Source: Rehmannia glutinosa (taxonomy: Eukaryota > Streptophyta > Magnoliopsida > Lamiales > Orobanchaceae). Taken from it: a stretch of DNA of 64,000 nt. Where the stretch lies: NCBI GenBank assembly GCA_016081115.2, contig CM071930.1, forward strand, positions 35,045,641 to 35,109,640, given 5' to 3'. Every line of letters starts with the position of its first letter. Position 1 is the first letter of the stretch. The notes beneath the pieces were generated by a model, which did no database searches, was not told the origin of the DNA, and saw nothing but the letters and a program-made list of their open reading frames with translations. The position numbers and the translations under genes are program-made. Positions 34,730 through 46,250 of the stretch are shown in pieces.

Positions 34730-35978
34730 TATTATTAAGATCCAATCGAAGTGGGGAAGCATACTAGACTTGCTTACTCGGTCAACAACGGAGCATGGGA
34801 TGATCAAGAGACAACTTCTTCACCACATATTTTACACACCGGGTCCACGTAAAAATTCCATCGATAGAGTTGGGAATTATTGGGTATAGAGTCTGTACAT
34901 GCTCGTCACATAAACTGTTTAAGCCTAGGTGGAATATAGAGCTGCCAAAGCTTTTTCCACATCTGATTATGAGCACTCGAGGAGGCCTTATTCGCTGCAA
35001 GTTTTGAGTGTAAAGCCACCGCCACATGATATGCTGAGCGTACTGAAAATTCTCCAGTATATCAGGTGGGACTAAGATGCATGCTCAGGATTCGTTCAGC
35101 GTCATCATGTTGGAAAGATTGTCGGACAACATTCACTCTCCAAGACAACAAGTTGAAATCAATAAAGTCACTAACTCTTGTGCCATCGATCATTTGAAAA
35201 CTTAATTTTGGTCGACCAATTTATTCGCTCCAATCCTCCTCGACTCGACTTGATTCAAACCGAACTAAGACCTAGCCTTGCCAAGGCCGAGTTTGATTAG
35301 GTACTCTTATAACAACGATCATTTTTGCGTTAATTGAATTACCATTTCCTAGCCGCCACGCTAACCCATCTGTGATGATCGGTTTATCCTTCAATAAATT
35401 CCTTCATATATAGTTTGGTTGATAACCCAACTCTGCCTCTAAAAGAGTTTTTTTGGGGAAAATATTTTTCGTTTAGGATCTTCCCCAGTAATGGATTCGG
35501 GTGTAACTTTAAGTGCCAAAATTGCTTCATGATCATAGCGTAATTAAAACACAATAGCTCCCAAATCCTAGACCCCCACTTTATTAGGCGTTACGATTTT
35601 AGCCCCACTACTCTAATGACACTTTCGTGGCCCGTTTTTACATCCCCAACAAAATCACCCAATTAATGTTTCAATCTCGTGGTATACGAGAGTTGGAAGT
35701 AAAAAAACATGACATAGTGTTTGTTGGTTTCGCTTTGAATTATGGCCTTGATGAGAATCTCTTTTCCCACCCATGATACCGTTTGTTCCTTCCACTCCTT
35801 AAGTTTATTTGAAATTTGATCCAGGATGATATTGAAAATTTCTCTCTTTGAACGGTCTATAAGTGTTGGGAGACCAATGTACTTTCATGTTCGACAACTT
35901 ATTTAACCCTTAAGAGCGTGCTAATCAGGTTCTTAAGGTTGGCTTCCACATTGCTACTTGCTGTCAATTCTGACTTCT
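34730..35978 (-). pseudogene. LINE-B ORF2: thumb and zf-RVT region
   Basis: Decayed C-terminal part of the reverse transcriptase. Near 34955-34780 the minus strand reads, across frames, WKKLWQLYIPPRLKQF, then a Cys-containing VDPVCKICGEEV, the zinc-binding (zf-RVT) pattern that follows RT in plant LINEs. The rest to 35978 carries the connection region with stops. The protein is interrupted at 34720 by element C and continues at 24961. Confidence 0.7.
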
Positions 35979-37001
35979 CTAAACTAGTTTTTCAGCCCGA
36001 CACCTCTTCATACAACTTGATGATTTCTGCAATTCTTTCGGCCTCTGATTTAGTATCTTTGAAAAATAAAATGCTATCATCCGCAAAGAACAAATGTGGA
36101 ATTGGCAAAGCATTTCTTGCGGCCTTAACACCATGCCAAAACCATTTCTTTCTGCTTCTTGTATAAGAGAGGATAAACCTTCTGCGCACAACAAGAAAAG
36201 ATACGGTGAAAGAGGGTCTCCTTGTCGAAGACCTCTTCTAAGATTAAAACGATTTGTGGGAGATCCATTAATCAAGATAGAATAAGATACAGTTTCGACA
36301 CATCTCATTACCAATTTTACCCAAGTCTCATTAAAACCCATTTTGATGAGAATAGCTCTAAGGAAAGGCCATTCAACCCTATCATAAGCTTTACTCATGT
36401 CTAACTTAAGCGCACAATTTCTACATTTGTCTTTCTTTTTTTTCTTCATGGTATGAAAATTTTCAAAAGCGGCCATGGCATTGTCCGTTATTAGTCGACA
36501 CGGGATAAAGGCACTTTGGTTAGGAGAGATAATGTCGGTCATATTTTTTCATCCGATTTGCTATGGTTTTTGTGAACACCCTCATTATCACATTACAGAG
36601 GCTTATTGGGCAATATTCGTAGTAGTCTCAGGATTCTTCGTTTTGGGTATCAAAACAATATATGTGTAATTAATGGCAAAGGGGTCCATATTATGATTAA
36701 TAATATCAAGTGCGGTAGAGGTAAAATCATGATGGATAATATGCCAGAATATTTGGAAAAACATAGAAGACATACCATCTAGGCCTGGAGATTTAGCTGG
36801 ATGCATCTGCTTCAGGGCGTAATGTACTTCCTCCACAGTATAAGGTTCCACGAGGAGGTCATTCATTTTATTCATAATTTTTCTGTCCACAGATTCTAAT
36901 ACTCTGCTCAAGTTTTTAGTGGCAACAGATATGAAGATAATCAATAAAAAAAAAAATTTGACAAATCTCCCTCTCGTCCTCAATCCATACCGCACTGTCA
37001 T
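35979..37001 (-). pseudogene. LINE-B ORF2: reverse transcriptase domain
   Basis: RT core for target-primed reverse transcription. From 37001 downward: YTVEEVHYALKQMHPAKSPG and LDGMSSMFFQ, then IVLIPKTKNPE; after a frameshift the frame at 36542-35979 reads ISPNQSAFIPCRLITDN, LKLDMSKAYDRVEW and RRGLRQGDPLSPYLF. The active-site FADD is at 36087-36076 but lies in another frame (HLFFADDSILFFKD), so a frameshift separates it from the palm. The catalytic residues are still spelled. It is a pseudogene because of two frameshifts here and further lesions on both sides. Confidence 0.9.
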
Positions 37002-37499
37002 TCTTTATTTGGCTGATACCATTTCGTTTTCATCTTTGAGATGCTTTATAATAGAAGAATGATGTATTTTTATCCCCATCTATAAACCATAATGCTCGCG
37101 ATCGTTGGAACCACATAATCTCCTCATGTCAATGAGCTTCATCTAACTCCGCAATTGTTTGTTGACATTCTTTGATTGTGGATGTATCTTGAGAAATGGC
37201 CTGGAGTTCCCTGATATTTTCTCTAGGTTTGTGACCTTCATACGGACATTTCCAAATTCTTTTTTGTCCCATTCCCATGAGGCCTGGCGACATGTTGTTA
37301 CTTTTTCACCCCAATTTTGGTCGTCTTGCTCCGACCAAGCCTATTTTATAATTTTCTCATAGTTTGCATGTTCCAACCACATCTTCTCGAAGCAAAATAA
37401 TTTTTTCCTTTTTTTTATTTTGTGACAGCCTTCTATCAATCTCACCCAGAGTTACAAGTATTGGAGCATGATCGGATTGGATACATGGTAGGTGATAGA

Positions 37500-38157
37500 C
37501 CCGTGTATTTGAGTGTTCATCCTACCAACACTTCGTAGACACCGCTCTGTCTAATCTTTCCCAAATGTTTGCTTCATAGCTTTGTCCATTTGACCATGTA
37601 AATGGGTAGCCAATGTACCCGAGATCGTGTAATCTATTATCAGTTAGTACTTGTTTAAAGTGATCCACATGTTGGAAGAATTTCGGCTTTCCACCCTGGT
37701 TTCCATGAATCCATAAAACTTCATTAAAATCCTCTACGCACAACTAGGATGTGGTCGGTCCCAGATAAATCTGCCGCATGAGCTCCCAAGTCAACTTTCG
37801 ATTTTTTTGTTCCGGCAATCCATAAACTCCAGAAAAGAACCAATTTTTTCTAGTATCAATATTAAGAACAGAGAAAGAAATATGGTGAGTGGAATAAGAC
37901 AGCAAGGTAAGGTCATACGACTCATTCCACAAAACACATAAACCCCCTCTCTTATTCCTTGAATTTTCTTCACGAGTTACTGGAAAACGTCCATTATATC
38001 TGAACTTTCAACAATTTAATTGAAAAATTCTGTAGCAATCTAATTTTGTTTCCATAAAAAAATCTATTTCGGGTTTCTCATCGGTTAGGAACTTCTTGAG
38101 GATGCAAATTGTCGCTTGGTTCCCATACCCACGACAGTTCCAGCTTAGGATACTCAT
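37500..38157 (-). pseudogene. LINE-B ORF2: AP endonuclease domain
   Basis: Begins at ATG 38157-38155 with MSILSWNCRGYGN, the canonical start of plant LINE ORF2. Further blocks are ETKL-like sequence near 38060, VLWNESYDLTLLSYS near 37935-37890, and after stops CVEDFNEVLW (37740-37712), LGYIGYPFTWSNGQ (about 37628-37587) and IWERLDRAV. The nuclease nicks chromosomal DNA to give the primer end. Several stops and frameshifts. The start codon overlaps the ORF1 stop as ATGA. Confidence 0.85.
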
Positions 38158-39613
38158 AGTGATCGGTGGGATTGGGGACCAGCCTCCGCCGTTGGCAAAT
38201 TATCATTAGCACTTCCCAAATCCACCACTCGGGCCCTTTTTGTTACCTCATCATCATTGTCAATTGTTGATTGGAGTTTCCTCTTTCTATCCGCATTTGA
38301 GTTGTCTTTTTCTACTCCATTAATCTGGGGGTTCGTCTCCGCATTGTAACTTTTCGTGAGTTTGATGGATTGGCTTGGGGGAGTTTTCGAAGAGTGTGGT
38401 GTAGTGTTATTTGAGTGGTTCGGTTCTAGGGGCTTTTCATTTATCACAGGTTGGGGGTTTTCGGTAAAAGGATTGGGAATATATTGGGTTTGGAGACTGT
38501 ATCACATATAAGGTTATAGCTTATCACATTTGGTGATGGGGATTTTATCGAGAGGATTGAGACTCGAAGGTTTTTCGAGTGCGTGCTGATCTCCGGGTTT
38601 GGAACCGTAGTTTTGGGAGTGGTTTCTTTTGAGTTTGAGACTGGGGTAGTATGTGGTGAATTTGTGATGGGATGGTCAGTGGGTAAAGGGCTAATATGAG
38701 GTTTGTCTGTAACAACAATCTAGTTAAGATTTTGGAGCGGACACTGAAGTTAGAATTCATCAGGGAGTTCTCTATGGTATCCTCAGTTTGGTTGGACTCT
38801 CCTAAGATTTTATCGTGATTCGTGTCTTGTGCATGGAAGAGTTTCCGTTGCACCACAAAACTACTATCATATTTCTCTCTCTCCACAATCACTGCATTCT
38901 TGTGAGGGGTTGCCCACATCCATTCGCCATATGGAATATGGAGTCCGGTACCACCAGTATATCAACATTATCATCAGTTGTGTCACAGCCCCATTTGGTA
39001 TGACCTAAACATCCACACATATAGCAAAATAAGGGTAAACGCTCATATTTAACTATAATTCAAACTGGATCTCGCCCTTAGATAACAATTTTGGTTCCGT
39101 CCTTTAAAGGTTTTTGAGATCAACACTTACCTTCATCCGAATGCTTCATTAAAACCTTCTAAGGACATGTCATCTATTTCAATCAGATTGCCAAAACAAT
39201 TTCCAATTTAACGAAGGATGCTTTGTTGCCTTACAACCATTGGAAGATTATATACTCTAATAAGAACATATTTTCTATCAAAGGTCATATCTAAAGGTTG
39301 TTTGTCACTATCCAATTTATTTAGAACCAGTATATTTTTATCATAGTGCCACGGTTCCATGGATAGGATTCAATCAAGATCCCTCCAATGGTGAGATTGA
39401 AAGAAGAACATATTGGACTCTATCTTCTTTATTGTCATCCCCCCTGACGGGTTCCATATCTTCTTCATAGTTTCAAGAAGTCCATAAGCATTAAACTTTT
39501 CCAATCAAGCATAGGGAAGATCGTTGTTGAACATCGTGAGATGACGTCTGAATAACAATCTGCTCTTCGTCATCATCGGCTATTACCTAGTTACCATTAG
39601 AATCTATTTCCAT
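38154..39613 (-). pseudogene. LINE-B ORF1: DUF4283-like domain, CCHC knuckle, variable tail
   Basis: RNA-binding ORF1 protein. I start at ATG 39613 (MEIDSNGN), followed by acidic residues and SSLCLIGKV, as in LINE-A ORF1. The zinc knuckle FCYMCGCLGHTKWGC lies near 39035-38990, followed by a Ser/Thr/Pro-rich tail (frames 38919-38545 and 38447-38154), which ends KKRKLQS-like basic and then ...SHRSL at the TGA 38156-38154. Several stops and frameshifts. Same domain order as LINE-A, but the sequences are clearly different, so these are two LINE families. Confidence 0.8.
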
Positions 39614-39931
39614 TAAAACCTGAGACAGACGAACGAAAATAGAAAATATGTGAAACTAATAAAACCTTGACTCGAGAAAACCCTAACACTACAGGGAAAA
39701 CACCACTACTTATCGACAGAAACAAAGAGAAAAGAAAAGGACAAGAGAATGATTAGGTAAGAGAAATATGGAACAGGATGAGAGATTGCTTTGAAGCCTA
39801 GACTAGATCCACCAAAAACATTAAACCAAATCCTAACTCTAGCAGGAAACCAGAAATTCTAGAAGAAACTACAAGAAACCCTACAGGAGGGCCACCTTTT
39901 TAGGCACATGCATGCCTTAGCCCATGATCGT
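39614..39931 (-). other. LINE-B 5' untranslated region
   Basis: Non-coding, in the minus-strand sense directly upstream of ORF1. It ends at the element E insertion (target TGGGG). The continuation at 44529 (TTACAGATTCCTAGAGAG) joins it without a gap once E is removed. Confidence 0.6.
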
Positions 39932-39936
39932 TGGGG

Positions 39937-40148
39937 TGTTGAATTAGATAGAATGTAAGCATAATGAAGAAGAAATGTAAATGTGTGTATTCCAAAATTG
40001 ATCTCAATGGAGTTGAGAGCCAGCTTATATATAAGAGTGTTGGACGGTTCTAACTTCTACTAACAACTTTGTAGCTGACTAACAAACTTTGAGCTAACTA
40101 CTTGCTAACTACCATAGTAACAATCTAGAGTTGGAGTATACTCCAATA
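39937..40148 (-). repeat. 3' LTR of element E
   Basis: Plus-strand view TGTTGAATTAG...CTCCAATA. TATA-like TTATATATAAG at 40024-40034 on the plus strand reads CTTATATATAA on the minus strand. Confidence 0.95.
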
Positions 40149-42150
40149 GCCTCTCCTCAAACTGACGAGGTGGTGTACGAGAAAACTTATTACACAAGAT
40201 GTAAAATCTTCTAATATATAGAGGTTTGGTAAGAACATTAACAATTTGATCTTGGGTGGGAACATAGCGAACATTTATTTCACGACTCTGAACCTTCTCT
40301 CTAATATTGTGAAAATCAACCTCTATATGTCTCATTCATGCATGAAAGACAGGATTAGATGCCAGTGCTAGAACACTCTCATTATCACACCATAGGACTG
40401 AAGGTTGCGCAAGAGACATGCCTAACTCAGAGAATAAAGAATACACCCAAATATTATCAGTGCTAGTTGTAGCAAGAGATCTATATTCAGATCTGGTGCT
40501 GCTTCTAGCTACTACATTTTGCTTTCTGCTCCACCAGGTAATCAAATTTTTCCCAAGAAAAATACAATATCCAGAGGTGGACTTACAGTCATCGAAAGAG
40601 CTAGCCGCTTTTTGCGTCTGAAAATCCCTACAAAACAAACTTGAACAAGGGAGAAAAAGAATTCCATGGTTTATAGAACCCTTGAGATAACGAAGCACCC
40701 TTTTTCAAGCACTCCAATGATTGATAGTTGGAGCATGTAAAACCGAGACAACTTATTTACAACAAAACACACATTAGGCACAGTCATAGAGAGATATTTC
40801 AATTCACCCACAAGATTTGATAGAGAGAATGTAAATAAAAAGAGAACTATCTTGCAAGCGAGTTTTACGACAAGGACAAATAAAGGCGGGGACAAGACTT
40901 GCGAACCAACAATTTGTTTTAACAAGTAAATCGAATGAACTTGGCTTGATTGATAAGAATTCCACGATTTAAGTTTATGAGCTTGAATGCCTAAGAAATA
41001 ACTCACTTCTCCAAGATGTTTGAGAGGAACTCGCTTGTTAAGTTTGTGAATAACATCGCAACCCGTTGAGCATTATCCCCCTCGGATTAGGATACCATCA
41101 ACATAAACTTGTACAAGAATAGTAGTGCCCCGATGATGAAAGAAAAAGAAATATCGATGTAGAATCTTGCAAGCCAAGAAAGAGAAGAAGCCTTTTAGTT
41201 TATCAAACTAGGTTTTGGGAGCCTGTTTGAGGCCATACAAAGCTTTTGGCAATCTACACACATGACCAGGCTTCTGAGAATCTACAAAGCCCTCTGGTTG
41301 GATCATAAAACCGCTTGATGTAAATCCCCATTTAAAAATGCATTATTAACATCGACTTGTTGGATAAATCATCCTCTTGTGACTGGCAATGTGAACATAA
41401 TCCTCACTATGATAGGTTTGATCACATGACTAAATATGTCAAAGCAATCAATACCAGGAGTTTGTTGAAATCCTTTTTCAACAAATCGAGCTTTAAACCA
41501 TTCAATAGCGCCATCAGGCTTATATTTAACTCTATAGACCCATTTTATCTTTAAGACATTCATATCCTTCGATAAGGAACCGGCTCCCATGTCTTGTTGT
41601 TAACAAAGAGCGAAGAAATTCATTGTCCGTGGCTGATTTCCAATGAGGACTAGATAAAGTTTGACTTACAGTAGAAAGAGTGGCAGAAAATGACTTTGGT
41701 TTGTATATCCCGTTTTTAGATCTAGTTATCATAGAATGAGCGGGCTGAGAGATGTGAGTGGGGTGAGAAGCAGAGGTAGGAACAAGAGAATTATTAGTAG
41801 CAGGGGAATTATGAGGAGGAGAAGAATGGGGAGTAGAACCTGGTATAGGATCCGTATTAATAGAAGGTGGGAGTATAGGTAGAAATGTAGGAGGTTGAGA
41901 ATGAGGAGGACCGAGGTAGGAGTAGCGGCGAAAATAGAGAGGAGTAAGGGAATTCTGACTCATTGAAACACACTGTCCTAGTAATATATAAGCGACCATC
42001 TGCACTAAAACACTGATAGCCCTTATGAAATGAGCTATATCCAATAAAAACACATTTTGAGGTTTGGAATTGAAGCTTGTGATGCTGATAAGGGCGGAGA
42101 TACGAGAAACAGGCACATCCAAAAGTTTTAAAAAAAACTATAATCACGAA
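40149..42150 (-). pseudogene. Element E reverse transcriptase and RNase H
   Basis: From 42147 downward an integrase C-terminal block (FGCACFSYLRPY, CVFIGYSSFHKGYQCF), then a Pro/Ser/Thr linker (41950-41720), then RT starting FLIEGYECLKDKMGL-like sequence and FVEKGFQQTPGIDCFDIFSH (41590-41430). The active site reads YVDG (41105-41094) instead of YVDD, so the last catalytic aspartate is lost. RNase H: YLKGSINHGILF, STSGYCIFLGKNLITWWSRK, RSEYRSLA and the DNES motif (40698-40360), then HIEVDFHNIREKV and DQIVNVLTKPL (40330-40215). Many stops and frameshifts. Confidence 0.85.
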
Positions 42151-43160
42151 CTTCTTTGAAAAGAAGCTGAAAGAGGGACGTGTGTTTTAACAGAGGTTTA
42201 GGGAGTCGATTTATAATATAAACAGAAGTGGTAGCTGCATGCCACCAGAATTTAAGTGGAAGCTGAGCCTTGCAAGAAGACAAAGAGTCATTTCTATTAT
42301 ATGTTGATGTCTTGTTCAACTTTTTCATTTTGTTGATGAGTATAGGGACAAAGATGATGAAATTGAATGCCAAGGTTGGCAATAAACGGGGCTAAAGGTC
42401 TATATTCACCTCCCCAATCAGACTGTACACATAGGATTTTAGTGTAAAACATTCTCTCAATCATGGAATTAAATTGGATGAATACAGAAAGTACTTCACT
42501 TTTACTACATAAAGGATAGATTCCAAGTAAATCTAGTAAAGTCATCAATGAAATGAACATAGTATTTATAGCCATCAAATGAAGGTACAAAAGCTGGACC
42601 CCATACATCAATGTGAATGAGTTGAAATGGAGTAGAAGTTTTTGTAGGTAATGAAGGAAAATGCATACAATGAATCTTATCAGCTTTACAAGCATCACAG
42701 AATGTTAAAGCATTGGAAGAAAAAGGTACATTTATTTGCTTGAGAACATGAGATAAAACTGAAGAACATGCATGACCCAGTCTTAAATGCCACAAATTGA
42801 CATCAACAGGAGAGTGAACAAGGAAACAAGTGGAGACAACAGGGGACGTGGATTGATTTGGTGCAGAGGCTGGAAAATGACTTAGGTCGAGCTGCTTGAG
42901 TCCATTTTTAGGAGCTCCCTTCATCAAAGGTTGGAGGGTGATTTTGTCCTTCACAAGACAATAAGAGTCATGAAATTCAACCAAGACATTGTTATCTTTG
43001 GTGAATTGGAAAATGCTAAGCAAGTTTCTAGTAATGTCACGGACTCATAAAAATATTGTTGAGATTGATAGAAAGAGAGGGATGTAAAGAAGAAACTGAA
43101 GAATAACCAATGTGAGAGATAGAAGTTTGGAACCATTACCTAAGGCAAGCTTATCAGAAC
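42130..43160 (-). pseudogene. Element E pre-integrase and integrase
   Basis: The His/Cys zinc-binding block reads LWHLRLGHACSSVLSHVL and then FCDACKADK (about 42830-42680). The catalytic core starts IHIDVWGPAFVPSFDGYKYY (42615-42560) with FIDDFTRFTW, then QSDWGGEYRPL (about 42425-42393) and CPYTHQQNEKVEQ, so the three acidic residues are spelled. Integrase inserts the DNA copy. A frame change near 42510 and others make it inactive. Confidence 0.85.
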
Positions 43161-43164
43161 CATT

Positions 43165-44271
43165 CTAGTGAGAGCATAGACTCAGATTTTCCATATTTGC
43201 AGTAATGTGATTTTTAGCCCCACTATCCATACACCAATTTGCAGTGGAAGGCTGAGTAGGAAATGAAAACTGAGATGTGTCTGGCCGAGAGCGAGTAGCA
43301 ACATTAGTCATAGGAACATTAGGCATAGTAGAGCCAGGAGGCATAGGAGAATCCTGGGAAATATATGGATGATTTGCAACTGGTTGAGTGAAACCAAAAG
43401 GTGAACCAAAGTACTTAGCAAAATGAGCTAATTCCACGTCCTCTACCATGGAATGAAGAATCAAACCACTTGAAACATTTGGATGCCAAGTGATTTGTTT
43501 TACCACAAATCTGACAATCAAACCTATTTGAAGAATTGCGGCCAATTCCACGTCCTCTACCATGGAATCCTCCACGAAAACCACCATTAAAACCTTGCGG
43601 CTTAGTTAAAGAAAAAATTGCAAACAGTGAACCAGCAGTAGTAGAAGAATTCATTTGAAGTAATCTCATTTCATGACACTGTAAAGAGAATTGTACTTTA
43701 GAGAGAGTTGAACTATCAATTCAAGACGTCAAATTTACCACTACACTTCCGAACTCAGGTCCTAAACCGCCCAAAATATACAATGTTAATTCATCATTAT
43801 TCATATTTTGCCCAGCAGCTTGTAGGTTATCAACAATACCATGCATTTTGAGTATAAATTCACCAATCCACATATCTCCTTTCTTCGTAGATTGAAGTTG
43901 AAATCTCAAATTCGATGAAGACGAGCCTTAGATTGAGTGTGAAATAGATTGTTGAGTGTTTGCCATACCGAAAGCGAGAGGTTAAGCATCGATTGAAAGG
44001 TCCCGGATTGATTACTGTGAGAGAGAAGAAAGTAGCCAATCCGAACAAAAAGCTGATCTATGCACAACCATATCCGATAATCAGGATTGATAACACTTGA
44101 ATCACCATTATCAACAAATTTCGGAGGAACTTCAGCTGTGCCAGTAAGAAAGTTCTCAAAGACATGAGCTTGTACGACAAAAAATACTTGAATTCACCAA
44201 AAACTATAATTATTACGATCAAGCTGGATCGTGATCGGATGAAGATCCGGAAACGAAGAAAAAGAAGCCAT
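43165..44271 (-). pseudogene. Element E gag and protease
   Basis: Gag starts at ATG 44271 (MASFSSFPDLHPI), five bases after a GAAAAAG-rich stretch, and shows a UBN2-like Gag pattern with stops throughout (for example YRIWLCIDQLF near 44075). The zinc knuckle CQICGKTNHLASKC is at about 43530-43489. Glycine-rich GRGRGI repeats flank it. A local duplication repeats AATTCCACGTCCTCTACCAT (plus strand) at 43431-43450 and 43542-43561. The protease site DSGA is at 43227-43216 (WCMDSGAKNHI), intact at the motif level. Confidence 0.85.
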
Positions 44272-44298
44272 GCCAGAAGAAAAAAAATTGAATTACCT

Positions 44299-44311
44299 AG
44301 CTTTGATACCA
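44299..44311 (-). promoter_or_regulatory. Primer-binding site of element E
   Basis: Minus strand reads TGGTATCAAAGC, a one-base variant of the initiator-Met primer site, abutting the 5' LTR at 44312. Confidence 0.8.
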
Positions 44312-44523
44312 TGTTGAATTAGACATAATGTAAACATAATGAAGAAGAAATATAAATGTGTGTATTCAAAAACTTAGTTCAATGGAGTCGAGAGCCAGCT
44401 TATATACAACAGTGTTGGACGGTTCTAACTTCTACTAACAACTTTGTAACTGACTAACAAAATTTGAGCTAACTACCTACTAACTACCATAGTAACAATC
44501 TTGAATTAGCATATACTCCAATA
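44312..44523 (-). repeat. 5' LTR of element E
   Basis: 212 bp, same length as its partner; ends CTCCAATA then target TGGGG. Confidence 0.95.
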
Positions 44524-44528
44524 TGGGG

Positions 44529-45140
44529 TTACAGATTCCTAGAGAGATAGAAAACTCAGTTTGTAATGTACTTCCATTTGCCCTTCGATACTTTTGTTTA
44601 CAGTAAAATGAGCCATTATTGCCTTGTTTTTTAATATTTTACTTATTTAGGTAATGGTGGTAGCAACACTTTAACCTTAAGGTTTTACTTCAACGGTTCT
44701 AATGCTCTAGTCATGCATAAATTAGTTAAGACAAGTTATGCACAGTAAAATCACAACAAATAACATACACAGGAAATTCTCTATTTCAATTTATTTCATC
44801 TCATATATCAAGTATCATCAATCATCAATGTACACTTAGCAGAAAACTTGAAATACAGGAGAAAATAAAATTTTAAATAGAAGATCGAACCGAAAAAGAT
44901 AAAGGTCCATATCTTCATTGAGGGGATTAAGACTTCTATTAATTGACAAATAGAATCCGTGATATATAAACTAGGGAAATGGTCATGAATGGCCTATTTT
45001 TAAGCTTCATTTTCAATTCTAGCCCAACTTATTCAAAAAGATCAATTTTAGCCCTCTCTTATGTTATAACCCCAAAAATACCCCTTATACAAGATTGAAG
45101 GCAAACTAACGGTTTTTCAAGATTTTAAAGGTTGTAAAAA
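44529..45140. other. Non-coding stretch between element E and the pararetrovirus
   Basis: The first part continues the LINE-B 5' flank. From roughly 44930 it may belong to the leader or promoter side of the viral sequence (a TATATAAA lies at 44971-44978), but I cannot prove it. No gene. Confidence 0.4.
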
Positions 45141-45153
45141 TGGTATCAGAGCC
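45141..45153 (+). promoter_or_regulatory. Met-tRNA primer site of the pararetrovirus
   Basis: TGGTATCAGAGCC. Caulimoviridae prime minus-strand DNA from the same initiator Met-tRNA as copia elements. No LTR precedes it. Confidence 0.75.
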
Positions 45154-45229
45154 TAGGTTTATTAAGAACTTTTAATTAAATTTATTATATTTATGTAATT
45201 AACAATTGGTGAGGAGAATTTCTCCAAGA

Positions 45230-46250
45230 ATATGGATCTGGACAATTGTCCATGATGTTCACCATATAGGACATATCGTCAAATTTTGATGATGGATGCA
45301 CAAGAACACTAAGATAAGATAGCATATTGGAACAACCAATATGTTGAAAAGGAAATTGCAGGAGCCAATAGGGAAACCTTGAGACACTGCGAAAGACAAG
45401 AGGCATATTATCTGAGTTTCTTTACGGTAAACCAGATATTATATGTTGATCGATGAACCGAAGCGGGGAAGCGATCCATGAAAATGCCCATCAAAATCAT
45501 GATTCCTGATGGAGTACCAGAATGAAACGAGATACTTTCGGACACATCTAAGATCTCAAAAGATATTAGAGAAGTCCAGAAGATGGTGCAGAATTATGCC
45601 AACTGCCATATTTATCTACCAATACAAGTTCATTAGATCCAAAACCAGATGGAGACGATGGTGAAATATTAGAAGAAAACTCTTGAAACCCTTCATGATA
45701 TTCAGAAATGAGTTAAGAATCTGGAGGACAGACCAAGTTCATCCGGAGGAAATAAACGTATTGATTTCGGAATAGTACCCTATTTACACCAAAAAGGGAA
45801 ACCAACCGAAGTTATATGAAAGTGACAGATGATGAAAAGCTTATCGCTATCATAAAGGGAAAATCCGTCACAAACTAAAGGTGGTGGATATGGAGTAGAT
45901 AAATCTTAAAGATCTACATGACCTTGCAGAATCCTTCGCGGGATTAGGAATTATAGATTTAAAGATGAACACATGAGATGGATCAGCTTTGGTTACTCTT
46001 GACCAACATGGAAGACCACCTCCACCACCACCAGCAAATCCCAACGTTGAAGAAAGTTTGGGCTCAAATCCTGGATACCAAGATGAAGAACGCCTCACGT
46101 TGGAGATTTTACTACAAGGAGAGATTCTATTATAGGAACTCGACAATCTTAAAGGCCAAATTTATATAACACACCTTATGGAAGATCACAGCTCGATCCC
46201 ACACATCTATATGGATTGATGCTAAATCTAGATATCCCAGATTTTAAAAA
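45230..46250 (+). pseudogene. Pararetroviral ORF1 N-terminal region, heavily broken
   Basis: Short open pieces in changing frames, rich in Lys, Glu, Ile, as expected for the region before a caulimovirid coat protein. The stretch near 45590-45740 could form a coiled coil. I see no motif that names it. It is placed here because of continuity with the coat-like region downstream. Confidence 0.5.

Larger units (their letters stand above)
34720..39931 (-). mobile_element. LINE-B: L1-type non-LTR retrotransposon, main part
   Basis: Minus-strand LINE with ORF1 (39613-38154), ORF2 endonuclease, RT and zf-RVT, cut at 34720 by element C and resuming at 24961. On the 5' side the sequence before ORF1 continues to 39931 and, after element E is removed, from 44529 onward. 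A full-length copy once, now broken by two LTR elements and many small lesions. Confidence 0.9.
39937..44523 (-). mobile_element. Element E: Ty1/copia retrotransposon with short LTRs
   Basis: 4587 bp on the minus strand. LTRs of 212 bp lie at 39937-40148 (3') and 44312-44523 (5'), with a perfect 5 bp target duplication TGGGG at 39932-39936 and 44524-44528. The polypurine tract (minus-strand TTGAGGAGAGGC) adjoins the 3' LTR and an initiator-Met primer site adjoins the 5' LTR. Order on the minus strand: gag, protease, integrase, RT, RNase H, as in copia. By eye the LTRs differ at about 20-25 of 212 positions, so the insertion is of moderate age. It lies in the 5' region of LINE-B. Confidence 0.95.

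Noticed and set aside
45141..45153. Primer site that could mark another LTR retrotransposon
   Set aside because: No LTR precedes it and no integrase follows; the downstream order fits Caulimoviridae.
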